A stretch of 64,000 nucleotides of DNA. Source: Aquatica leii. Taxonomy: Eukaryota > Arthropoda > Insecta > Coleoptera > Lampyridae. The stretch lies in the NCBI GenBank assembly GCA_035610365.1, contig CM069432.1, forward strand, positions 110,441,529 through 110,505,528, written 5' to 3'. Within the stretch, counting starts at the first letter, position 1, and every line of letters starts with the position of its first letter. This document shows positions 1-9,225 of the stretch, piece after piece. The notes beneath the pieces are model-generated. The model saw nothing but the letters and a program-made list of their open reading frames with translations. It had not been told where the DNA came from and did not search any database. Both the position numbers and the translations under genes were made by a program.

Positions 1-640
1 TACAGCCAAATTTTGATGAAAAAATTCCATGGTCAGCCCACTACAAGCAGTTTGAAGCCGCAGCTACAGCTAATGGTTGAAACAGCAAGCAGAACGCGAC
101 GAGCTTAAAAGTATACTTACGTGGAGAAGCACTTAGAATTTTACAAACTGTTCTTGACCACCTGCACGAAAATTACAAACTCTTAATTTCACGATTATAA
201 AATCGGGTTCAGAAAGCTGCCAAAAGTTTTCAAGAGTTTAAGGCTGACATCGCCAGATTAACACGGTTTGCGTATCCACCACATACCTTGTTGGAGCAGT
301 TGGCTATTCAAACCTTTGTAGACGGCCTCAGAGACACCAACACGCAGCAGACTCTCCGGTTAGCTTGATTAAAAACGTTGCATGACGCCTTCACCCATGC
401 TTTAAAGTTCGAAGCAGCAAAACAGGCGTAGCACCAAGGCAGCCATAAGCTCCGTTGTACTGCAGAAATACGCTTCCACACAGAAGAAAGCATTGAAGGA
501 ATAGTGCAACGTGTACTTTGGGAACAAGTAGCTCGAGGAAGAAAAGTGACGTGTTAGAACTGCGGGAAAGTCGACCACGTACAACGACGTTGTACTTAGC
601 CCAAAAGAAGACCAGAAAAGTCATGCCCCGGAGATTACCA
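1..640 (+). pseudogene. gypsy gag relic with nucleocapsid knuckle
   Basis: The translation shows scattered gag matrix/capsid motifs, such as PWSAHYKQFEAAA at the start and QTFVDGLRDTNTQQTLRLA near 310-365, interrupted by several in-frame stops. Around 545-590 the codons still spell a CCHC zinc knuckle (C-x2-C-x4-H-x4-C), with a TAG just after the first Cys. Gag would form the particle and bind element RNA. A second, more decayed copy of this stretch flanks the copia insertion at 53.8-58.7 kb, which supports the family assignment. Confidence 0.75.
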
Positions 641-883
641 TTCAAATAGCATCGCCTTGGGAGCAATTGCATAGCATTTATCTTTATAGCAATATCAATG
701 AAAGAACTTTTTAGTCTTGACATGTTACGGGAAAACAAGAAAACTTCACCAGAACAGTACGACTTCGAACAGCAACGAACAAAGAAATACCTACTCACGA
801 ACTAGTACAAGTGACTATTAGTCTGGAAAATGGGGTAATGGACAATCAAGTACTGGTAGTCGACATCACGGAAAATCCTGGGA

Positions 884-1433
884 ATGAACGTGGTAAAGAA
901 GTATGCGTTCCATTTGGATATGAAGATCGACAATAAAGAAATTCCTTTTTATTCGTCAGAGAAGGAAGCTGTGCGAGTCTTATTTAGTAAAGACGTGACT
1001 TGGCCTGTAAGGACTGAAAGTGTGGTGATGACACGCATGGATGGAAATCACCGAGAAAGCTACATTTGCGCGATTAAACTAATAGAGTAAACGAGTAAAA
1101 ACCCCGATGTCAGTAAGGATCTTAAATATTAACTCACATCCTGTAACCTTGAAAAAGAAGACCGTGGTAGGCCAATGCACGCCAGTATCTCGAATTGTGA
1201 GATGCGTTAAGTCTAATGAAGATACGTCGCCGAGGAAGTGCCCACAACATCTATTGGACATTCTTACCTCCAAATGCCAAAACCTCATTCATGACCAGCT
1301 GACTAAAGTTAAAGTGTTGATCCAACAGTATCAAGATGTATTTGTGCTGGAGAGTGGTTCCAAAGAAAGAACTGACGTGGTGAAACATAAAATTAATACC
1401 TTTTTGCAAAAAGAGAAGAAACCGAACAAATAA
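884..1433 (+). pseudogene. gypsy protease-end and linker relic
   Basis: Two open stretches, 884-1090 and 1107-1433, correspond to the end of the aspartic protease and the linker before reverse transcriptase. The first keeps a YSSEKEAVRVL-type segment and a SVVMTRMDG stretch, the second a conserved QYQDVFVLE segment just upstream of the polymerase. No DTG/DSG active site is readable, so the protease is not functional. They are in different frames separated by a stop. Confidence 0.55.
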
Positions 1434-1848
1434 TTACGGACATGGAAAGAGAAGGCGTGATTGAATTTTCAAGTAGCCCATGGGCATCCACAGTGGTACT
1501 CGTAAAAAAAATAGATTAACAAGGTTTTGCGTAGACTGCAGACAGTTAAACGACGTGACCAAAAAGGACACACACTTTACCGAGATTTGACGATACATTA
1601 GATACCCTGTTAGGATTTCAGTAGTTTTCCACGCTAAACTTAAAGAGTGTTTATTGGCTGGTAGAACTGAAACCTAATAATCGTAAAAAACAGCTTTTAC
1701 GATTGGAACTGGTTTGTAGCAGTTCACCGTAATGTCCTTTGGCCTGTGTAACGCTCCCGCGACGTTCGAGCGTTTGACGGAAACTATCTTGCTCGGACTG
1801 TCTTGAAAGACGTGCTTTGTATCCGGATTTGCCAATAGTGTCAAAGCT
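1434..1848 (+). pseudogene. gypsy reverse transcriptase relic, catalytic part deleted
   Basis: Polymerase motifs appear at the start (MEREGVIEFSSSPWASTVVL) but stops and frameshifts follow. After a finger/palm segment near 1740-1800 the sequence jumps to the region just before RNase H. The stretch that should carry the Y-x-D-D active site is absent, so this copy cannot polymerise even with frame repair. The deletion is inferred from the motif order of Ty3/gypsy polymerases. Confidence 0.65.
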
Positions 1849-2250
1849 TTGACAAAATTGAAGCAAGGAAAAGCAGAATTTAGATATAATGAAGACTGCA
1901 AAAATGCTTTCTATCAACTAAAACAGGCCCTAATCACTTCGCCTATTTTGAGTTATCCAAGAGAAAATGGAAAATTTGTTTTGGATACCGACGTAAGCGA
2001 TATGGGCATAGGCGCGGTCCTTTCGCAGGTTCAAGATAAACAAGAAAAAGTTATCGCGTATTTTAGCAAGGTCTTGTCTAGGCCAGAAAGAAATTATTGC
2101 GTGACTAGGAGAGAGCTGTTAGCAGTTGTCAAGTCCGTAGAACATTTTTACAAATATTTGTATGAGCTAAAATTTTTGCTGAGAACAGACCACACCGCTT
2201 TAAAATGGCTATTGGAATTCCGTAACCCGGAAGGACAAGTGGCAATATAG
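1849..2250 (+). pseudogene. gypsy RNase H domain, open frame
   Basis: A 133-residue open frame matches the RNase H-like domain that follows gypsy reverse transcriptase. Visible landmarks are FVLDTDVSDMGIGAVLSQ with the first catalytic Asp, the RRELLAVV segment with the Glu, and LRTDHTALKWL with another Asp. The frame ends at a TAG at 2248-2250 where the parent would continue to integrase. It is the best preserved part of the element with the integrase core. Confidence 0.8.
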
Positions 2251-2561
2251 ATTGGGAGACTGCAAGAGTATGACTACAACACAGAACACCGTGCCGGAAG
2301 CAGTCATTATAACGTTGATGCCTTGTCCAGAAGACCATGTCCGCTGGATTGCAGCCATTGTTTGCCACTTAAAGAAAAACTGGCATGCCTCCGAAGAACT
2401 GCTATAGTTGATGATGACCTGAGCAGTTGCGTTGCAAAAAAGTAAACGATCCTGAAATAAGACTACTCTTGGACTAAAAAGAATCCGGCTGACAACCAAC
2501 ATAGTAAGAAGTGAGTACTTTGAGCAGAAACATCAAAACGTACTAGGATCAATGGGACTCT

Positions 2562-2885
2562 TTGATAGTAGAAGACGGTATTCTTCAGCAATCCTTAGAA
2601 AGTGTCAAGAGCACGGGAAACAGACTACAGTTGGTAGTGCCAAAAAGCCGAGTGTCAGAAGTGTTGAAGCATCTCCACGATGGTACATCAGGAGGATACT
2701 TTGGCATTAAGAAGACATTGGGGAAAGTTCGAGAACGATTCTACTGGATAAACTGCAACCAGGATGTCATGAAATGGTGCCGTAAGTGCACGGTCTGTGC
2801 ATCAGAAAATGGTTCAGCGAGAAACTGTAAAGCACCCATGAAACAAATGCAACGTAGGAAGCCTTTTGGAAATAGTAGCGATTGA
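2562..2885 (+). pseudogene. gypsy integrase zinc-binding (H2C2) domain relic
   Basis: A 107-residue frame carries the integrase N-terminal zinc domain: a HLHDGTSGGYFGIKKTL segment followed by WCRKCTVC. The expected second His of the HHCC set appears to be Tyr (GGYFG rather than GGHFG), which would impair zinc binding. It overlaps the next frame by about 20 bases, which shows a frameshift between zinc domain and core. Confidence 0.75.
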
Positions 2886-3237
2886 CATTGCAGGGCCGTT
2901 CCTAGAATCTGATTCGGGAAACACATACATCCTGGTGGCGATGAATTATTTTACGAAATGGACGGAGCCTTACGCCATATCCAGTCAAGAAGCAGCTACA
3001 GTCGCAGAGGTATTAGTGAAAGAATTTTTCTGTCGGTATAAAATTCCGTTGGAATTACGCTTCGATCAAAACCGCAACTTTGAGTCTGAGCTGTTTCAAG
3101 AAGTTTGCCGACTGTTGAGAATCAAGAAAACTAAGACGACGCTTTTCTATCCTCAATTTGATGGCATGGTTGAGCGGATAAATCGGATAATGGGAAAATA
3201 CTTAGCCAAAGTAGTGTCCGAATACCAAAGAGGCTAG
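2866..3237 (+). pseudogene. gypsy integrase catalytic core (rve), DDE retained
   Basis: A 123-residue frame spells a retroviral-type integrase core. The three catalytic acidic residues are visible in IDIAGPFLES (D), RFDQNRNFES (D) and FDGMVERINR (E). The frame stops at 3235-3237 before the C-terminal domain. It would join element DNA to target DNA, but no complete protein exists here. Confidence 0.8.
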
Positions 3238-3239
3238 GA

Positions 3240-3804
3240 TCAGTAGTTGCATCTTTTTCTAAAGGCATACCGATCATCTATTTACCAAAGCACAGGCCAA
3301 ACACCATCCTGTACAATGCTTGGTCGCGAAATACGACTACCATGCGACCTCTAATTTGAACAAAGTTCGAAAGAAGAAGTTGCTTAAGAAGACTACGTCA
3401 GCAAACTGACCAAGAGGCTAGACGAGGTACATCAGGAGGTCTGTAAAAACACACATTTCCAGCGACAGAATGAAGACCATATATGACGTCAAGGCACACA
3501 TGGTGGATTTTAACCTGGCGGCATGGTATGGTTGTATAATACCCAAAGAAGACGTGGTTTGTCGCCGAAGCTGCAGCGGCAATGGGAGGGCCCTTATGAA
3601 GTTTACGGCGTATTAACGACGTCATATATCGCATCCGAAAAGCACTCAAAAGCAAGCCAAAAGTGGTCCACATCGATCGTCCAGCCCCGTTTGCTGGCGA
3701 TAACCACAATACGCAAGTTCAGGTCCGAACCAGAGTAATAACTAGCTGAACTAGAAATCAAATCGAAGAAATGGAGTTCGATAAGTTTATGAGCTTATAC
3801 GGAG
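3240..3804 (+). pseudogene. gypsy integrase C-terminal GPY/F tail relic
   Basis: Broken frames continue the integrase. The open piece 3523-3738 has QRQWEGPYEV, the GPY/F module of many gypsy integrases. It is followed near 3660-3800 by the pol tail (VHIDRPAPFAG-like in another frame, then MEFDKFMSLYGG) and a TAA at about 3802. The same tail at 50.8-51.2 kb runs on into a macrodomain; here it simply stops. Confidence 0.7.
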
Positions 3805-4130
3805 GTTTTATTTAAAGTCTCACACAATGCTTCTTTGTCTCTATGATCACTGTTGATGCAGTGGATCTTCTCACGACCATCCAGAAGCCATACTAAAAAT
3901 AAGAAATTTTTTGAATTTAATTTAGACACATCAGACATTGACAACATTTGGTAACACACTTTAAAATTATTGGGAACCGTTGTAAAGAACCTAAAGCTTC
4001 TTGGTTTTTTAAGCAGTTGCCCAACGATTGCAAAAAGCTCATCAAACTGCATAGCAGTCATTCTTCTATACAAAAAAAACCATTCATGGTGTATTTCCTA
4101 GAAACGTTTAAACAAACTAGTAACATTTAA
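3795..4130 (-). pseudogene. Possible PIF/Harbinger transposase N-terminal relic
   Basis: A 92-residue minus frame (3795-4073) begins with RRMTAMQFDELFAIVGQLLKK, the kind of RM-x-x-x-x-FDELL-x-x-V segment found at the start of HARBI1-like transposases. A KYxMNGFF-like piece precedes it in another frame. The rest is not recognisable and no DDE motif is seen. Short match, low confidence. Confidence 0.3.
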
Positions 4131-4134
4131 TAGT

Positions 4135-5335
4135 AATATGTATATGTATATTTATGGGTCGTCTAAAACCTATCTTGTATCTTAAAAACGTTGACACGTA
4201 TTCTCCATTTGTAGTCCGGTCATTCAAAACAAGTGGAACACCCGAGGAGCGTCTCTTTCTACGCTCCTTTTGCTTTAAAAGCTTATTTTTTTAATTTAAT
4301 AACATTTAGGCATTTATTTTAAACATATAATTACTCTGATTCATTTTCCGCGTATTTTACCACATAACAACTAAACAACATAACCTGAAAACAGCATGAG
4401 CTACGAACGTAAATGACAGTTTACAGAAGAAGCTCTGCCTACAGTTTTAAAAGTAACATTCGCTTAACATGATTGTGAACTGTGTTAATAAACATCACCA
4501 TTACCAATTCTATTACCATTAAGATTAACATCTTACATTAACATCTATTAGGACAGTTACATTAGAATCAGTATTTGTAACCGACGTCCATCTGCTTTTG
4601 TGCTGCTCGAGCAAAAGAACACAACTACAGTAAACGACTTGACGCGCATTCTTTTTTTATACTTTCGCTGTTTTTGCGCCTACGCCTACTTCGACGTGAC
4701 AAGCAACGTCTGGTCTGATTTTAACACAAACCGTCAGTAACAACGTAATTTCGTTTACAACACAAAAATAAATAGATAACGTATGGTTATGTTATGGCTA
4801 ATATTACTAAATGATTAAAAAACATTATTACTTTAGGGATTGGTTATATCAAGAATGTATATGGTTTAATAACATTTACATTTATAGTAAAGTTTTAAAT
4901 AACTTACATTTTTTTAACTCAAATTAATTTGCGTAATTAACGGTTTGAATTTTTAAATTAGTATTAAATAAAATTTTTATCTTAGTTTTTTAAATTCTTT
5001 TTCTTTAAAATAGTTATAGAATTATATTAGTACCTATCGTCGTACAAAATAATAAGTCTTAATACTGTGTGTATTGCACGTAGATGTTTTAATGTCTGAG
5101 TAAATAATTACTATTAGACTAAAGAATAAATTAGCATTCCGTCCACCAACTAAGAATTCATACTATTTTATTGCTAATTTCAAGTTTTACTGTACGTTTT
5201 CAGTAACATTAATTCAACTTATGTTAATACAAATTTAAAAAATGAAATAATTATTATTAATAAATAAAATAAAAAACAATAAATTATAAACAATTACATA
5301 AACCGTAGTTTATCGCTATTACTACTTATTATGCC
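4135..5335. other. AT-rich intergenic stretch, no gene seen
   Basis: No credible coding frame. A short hairpin GGAGCG/CGCTCC at about 4236-4265 and a GC-richer patch at 4590-4740 are the only structures noticed. The patch may be part of a lost element end, but no partner repeat was found. Confidence 0.5.
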
Positions 5336-5713
5336 TTATTCAGAATCAGACTCAAATTCTTGTAAACTACTAACAATACAATTTTTTAAAGTAATAGGCG
5401 CCATTTTAGTTTTTTCTACAACAGAATTAGTACATTTTTTAAGAACTTGTTGTACAATAGCGTTTTGGAATTCAACATTTGACGAATGGTCTAATACAAT
5501 ACCTTTTATAAACATTTCTAGTCCTTTTTGGTTTACTTCTCCGTTTTCGTATAAAATATTTCTTTTTTTAAACACACAAAACAAAAACTTTTCAAACTGT
5601 TCTTGTTTTTCTGGCAAATCAACTTCGTAAGTAAACATTTTCATCTTCTTACGATTCAATTTCAATTCAGCTGTACACGATTCTTCAACACCATATTTTC
5701 TTTTAGCTTTAAT
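5336..5713 (-). CDS. Minus-C odorant-binding protein, main exon
   Basis: The exon starts at 5713 after a TTATTATTATAG acceptor and runs to the TAA at 5336-5338, giving 125 residues in one frame. Cysteines sit where odorant-binding proteins have C1 (VEESC), C3 (KFLFC), C4 (LKKC) and C6 (LKNC). The positions of C2 (four before C3) and C5 (nine before C6) are both Lys, which defines the Minus-C subgroup. Such proteins are secreted carriers of small hydrophobic ligands, often in sensillum lymph or haemolymph. The mature size is normal. A signal-peptide exon should lie upstream (above 5713), but I could not find a convincing one within about 1 kb, so the gene may have a long first intron or be a pseudogene. 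Confidence 0.8.
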   Translation of the reverse strand: MKAKRKYGVEESCTAELKLNRKKMKMFTYEVDLPEKQEQFEKFLFCVFKKRNILYENGEVNQKGLEMFIKGIVLDHSSNVEFQNAIVQQVLKKCTNSVVEKTKMAPITLKNCIVSSLQEFESDSE

Positions 5714-5739
5714 CTATAATAATAATTAACAGTTTATTT

Positions 5740-6718
5740 ACTTCTTAATTTTATTTTAGAGTTTGCCTGGTTAATATTTGATACAAGTAAATAAATTACG
5801 CAGTACATTAAAATTTTATACATCGTAGAAATATAAATATAGTTATTCAACATAATTTTGTAGAAATTATTATGCAATTAAACTTTATCTTGGCTTACAT
5901 ATTTGTATGATAATTAACTAAACAAATAATATTGAATGTAATAATAATTTTTGTTGTTGCACTAACATACGCACATTTACAATGTGCAGCTAAAAACTTA
6001 ATTCAAATCTAAAACGTTGATAAACTTAGATAACATGGATTTTTAATGAATAAAAATCTTTTTATAGAAATAAAACCTTAAAGTATAATATTCACTAATT
6101 AAGATTATTATAAGAAATTTAAATCAATCTGTTGTAAATAACAAGCATAGATTTAATATAAATTTTAAAAAAATCAAAAAAAAGTATTGTAGTATATTAT
6201 ATGATTGATGATTATACTAATTGTTTTAATATAAGAATTCACAAAAAGCATGGGCATTGTCTTTTGCTTTTAAAAGAAAAGTTTAATATACAAACCACGT
6301 CAAATTTGAATTAAATTAGAAAACTAAACATTTTGTTTTAGAACATAATTTTCACGTAAACTTTACATATATTGACATTTTTTACGCTTCTATACTAGAC
6401 TTGCTGAATAAATAGAAATAGATCCTTCACACAAATGTTTTTGTAATTGGTTAATTTAAAGTACGCGGAAAAATTACATTAAAAGTCTGATTCAGTCCGC
6501 GAAGTTATTGTGTACTAATAATCTTAATATTTCAGCGTTTCGATAACTTTTATCAGTATTTTTTGTGTACACAATCTATTTTTTTTAAATATTCTCTTTA
6601 AGGTCTATCTGATACTGTTGATGTCAAGGTAAGAAATAATTTCTTTTAAAATATCTACCAACTGTCAAAACAACATTTTTATAGGTTATCTAATACATTA
6701 TTATAAATCTTTCGCTAA
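5740..6718. other. AT-rich stretch upstream of the odorant-binding exon
   Basis: This is where exon 1 of the minus-strand odorant-binding gene would be expected. No ATG plus hydrophobic run ending at a GT donor was found on the minus strand. A donor-like CAAG/GTAAGA at about 6630 is on the plus strand and has no assigned gene. Confidence 0.4.
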
Positions 6719-7793
6719 AAAAAACGTAAAGCGAAACATTTATCAGTATATGATAAAGAAAGTATTCTAAATATCTATAAAACTTGTAAACAAAATACGT
6801 ACGTAGTTCGAAAACAGATCATACTAAATTTATAGCTACAGCAGCCGGTAGCGTAACTCATGTAACATGTAAAGATTTATATCAATTTTACTTATTTGCA
6901 TAAGTGTTTCTGTACCTACTATATAAAACGTGCTAACTGAATATAACACAGATCACGTATCACATTTTCCGAAAGTGTACCGTAGATCAAGACTAATATT
7001 AGATAATGTTACCGATGGAATGAAAAGTGCCCTAAGACGTATTATGCATTTGTTCTTTTTACGTAATGAACAACCAACAGTAAAAAAAGTTACGGTTTGT
7101 ATTATCGAAGATGAGAATTTGCCAAACTTTAAAGAAAATACGTTACAAACATTATTGAAAGAAATTGGGTTTAGGTTAGTTAAACGAAAGTGTATTGTGT
7201 TTGTAATATACGTAATTTTATAGGTACAGAAAAAGAAAACGCAACAAAAAAATTATATCATAGCATAGAGAAGAAGATTCCATAAGAAACTATATGAAAG
7301 TGAGAAAAAAATATATTATTTGGACGAAACTTGGGTTCATGCTGGTTATGTTCCTACAAAAATTAGAACAGATATTGCAATTGAAACAGCACGACAAGCC
7401 TTCATTTCTGGATTATCTACTACAGTTAAGAAAACTTCTGGTAAAGGCAAATTTCCCCAACTAAAAAAGCGGATATACAAGATTGGTTGACAAGTAAATC
7501 TATTGAATTTGAGGAAGACATGGTTAAAGGAGAACTTTTAGCACTTTCAGGAACAGTCTGTGGTGGATGATATGGCAAAAGCCAGTCTTTTACTGTGTTG
7601 TTGTTGTGCTTTAATTGCCACTGTATCACTGTGGGTTGAATCCCATTGAATTAATATGGACGCAAATGAAAGGAAAAGTTGCTAAAAAAATACAAGATGT
7701 TAAAAATCTATTTCTTAAAGCAGTAGCCAATGTTTCTACAGATGTGTTGGACCAATATTGCAATTATAAGTTGGCTATACATTGGAAATGTTA
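6719..7793 (+). pseudogene. IS630/Tc1-mariner-type transposase pseudogene
   Basis: Successive frames give an N-terminal helix-turn-helix-like part (KHLSVYDKESILNIYKTCKQ, near 6730-6790), a linker (6930-7174), a DDE part with YYLDETWVHAG (about 7318), DIQDWLTSKSIEFEEDMVKG (about 7470) and LNPIELIWTQMKGKVAKK (about 7640-7690). The last is the usual segment around the third acidic residue. Stops and frameshifts break it at several points, so no active enzyme remains. A short intron at about 7175-7223 (TTTAG/GTTAGT...TTATAG/GTACAG) restores the frame between IGFR and YRKRKRN. The relic ends about 45 bases before the giant palindrome. Confidence 0.8.
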
Positions 7794-7838
7794 ACGTTTT
7801 TTTATAATGGTTAAAAATTTGATTTCAAACAGTTATCT

Positions 7839-7844
7839 AACCAA
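7839..7844. repeat. Target-site duplication AACCAA, left copy
   Basis: AACCAA lies directly outside the left end of the 12.8 kb palindrome. The same six bases lie directly outside its right end at 20,657-20,662. The neighbouring bases beyond the pair do not match, as expected for a 6-bp duplication made on insertion. Confidence 0.75.
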
Positions 7845-7934
7845 AGTAGAAAGGGGCGGACACCAAACCCTCAGGGCATGAAATTTAATTACTGTGACCT
7901 CGGAAGAAACGTGGGTGACTGTATTTTTGGGAAA

Positions 7935-8066
7935 GTTTTTTTTCTCTCTCTCTCTCACAATGAATTTTTTTTCTCTCTCACACATTTTTTTCTCTCTCAC
8001 ACATTTTTTTCTCTCTCACACATTTTTTTCTTTCTCACACATTTTTTTCTCTCTCTCTCACATTGT
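7935..8066 (+). repeat. Subterminal minisatellite, left arm
   Basis: About five tandem copies of a ~19-bp unit close to CTCTCTCACACATTTTTTT. The matching array (reverse complement) is at about 20,442-20,560 in the right arm. Reading it in three frames gives only low-complexity Phe/Ser/Leu-rich translations, so it is not coding. Confidence 0.85.
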
Positions 8067-8186
8067 TACATCATCGCATAATTGGTAATTTTGATTGCGT
8101 CGTGCGTCATCGCGTAACTGGTAATTTTTTATGCGTCATGAAGTCCCATGATTCGAGCGAGAAGTATTTTTATTTAAAAAAAGCTG

Positions 8187-8259
8187 TGGGTGTACCTGGA
8201 TTTGAACCCGGGCTTCTTGATTACAAAGCGGCGACCGTAACCACTGGCCTACGCAAACA
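8187..8259 (-). ncRNA. tRNA-like sequence (pol III promoter relic), left arm
   Basis: On the minus strand the sequence has a good D arm (GGCC/GGTC stem, loop AGTGGTTAC), an A-box-like TAGGCCAGTGG and a strong B box GGGTTCAAATCC. Its T stem is CCGGG/CCAGG with one mismatch. The anticodon stem does not pair well and the acceptor stem has several mismatches, so it is a tRNA pseudogene or tRNA-derived promoter, not a working tRNA. The same sequence on the plus strand lies at 20,251-20,321. Confidence 0.6.
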
Positions 8260-8430
8260 GTTGAATCAAAACGGTGAATTGTAAATAATATAGTGATATA
8301 TAAAAAAAAATGCCATGAAAGTACTGAAAGCAGGGTTGAAAAACGTGATTTGTAACAAAAGAAAAAATGAGAAAATTTTATACAAATAGTTTTGAAAACA
8401 ATAAAAACTACATATAAAAACCTTTATTTT

Positions 8431-9225
8431 TTAATTCATTATAAACTCTTCTATAAAATACATTATTTCTAATGCGCCTTCTGGAAGTTCTTCCCACTCG
8501 TTTTGTACAATTATAGCTTCTATTTTAGAGTTTTTTTCCAAGTCTTCCTCCATTTTGTCGTCTTTTTCATCTGCAATATAGTTAGTTGTTCAAGTTGTAA
8601 GCAATAAAAGTCTTTGTACGTACCTTCCGAGGAAATGCTAATGATGCTATCATCGGCACTATCAGCTGACATAAAACCTGATAGATCCTTTATTTGAGGA
8701 GGTCTTGCGCGACAACTTGGCAAATCATCTTCATATATGCCTCTAGCAGATGGAGTACACCAATCTCTTTGCGATGTAGCCACTATGCAGCAACTTTTAA
8801 AAAGATCTGTGAAAATCATATATTAACGTGCATAGTAAAGATAAAGGATGTTATACCTGAGTTCTCTAAATTAACGCTGCAGTTTTCACAGATATTTTCC
8901 GATTCAAAGAGAGGACTACTTAGAACGGGTAAACCTTCCATTGCAGTAATTATACCTAAAAAATTATTTGCAATCAGTACTAGCGGTGGGTATCAAACAT
9001 GAATAAAATTGTCATTAGCTGTAAATATAGTTTTACACAGTTGGAATTAAATATGTAATTGCATAAAAAGCATTACTGTATGTAAAAAAAAAAGATTATA
9101 TAAAAATTGTACTTACCAATACTCGTAAGATACAGGAATAACGCTCGGATATTGTCTGACACACGCCGAAATTTTACTGGTAATAACATATTTTGTGAAA
9201 GCCAGGCATTAACGTAAATGACCAT
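8431..9225 (-). CDS. Unknown four-exon gene inside left arm (176 residues)
   Basis: Four exons join in frame with phase-1 introns throughout: 9225-9117 (ATG; donor GTAAGT), 8955-8857 (acceptor TTTTTAG), 8806-8624 (acceptor TTTTCACAG; donor GTACGT) and 8570-8431 (acceptor TATTGCAG; stop TAA). Introns are 161, 50 and 53 bases. An AATAAA signal follows the stop. The product starts MVIYVNAWLSQN, has Cys-containing segments (ICENCSV, KSCCIVATSQRDWC, LPSCRARP), and ends in an acidic tail with EWEELPEGALEIMYFIEEF. I recognise no family. Clean frames across three introns suggest selection or recent capture of a host gene. The right-arm copy is broken by frameshifts. The first exon could extend further upstream, as the ATG choice rests on a TAA about 21 bases before it. 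Confidence 0.6.

Larger units (their letters stand above)
1..3804 (+). mobile_element. Decayed Ty3/gypsy retrotransposon (gag-pol relic)
   Basis: Pieces of a gypsy-type polyprotein follow one another in the usual order: gag, CCHC knuckle, protease end, reverse transcriptase, RNase H, integrase zinc domain, integrase core and GPY/F tail. Each is cut by stops or frameshifts, so nothing long can be translated. The left end lies outside the window and no flanking LTR was recognised on the right. The same family reappears as fragments near 51.2-51.9 kb, 53.8-54.0 kb and 58.6-58.7 kb, so it was once active here. Gene order is known from the family; the breaks are read from the sequence. Confidence 0.9.

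Noticed and set aside
5930-6011. Signal-peptide-like hydrophobic run (IIIFVVALTYAHLQC) near the first odorant-binding exon
   Set aside because: It is on the plus strand, opposite to the gene, has no in-frame ATG and soon meets a stop.
7878-8088. Phe/Ser/Leu-rich frames at the palindrome ends
   Set aside because: They are translations of the minisatellite in two frames.
8187-8259. Functional tRNA gene
   Set aside because: The anticodon stem does not pair and the acceptor stem has several mismatches, although A and B boxes are good.
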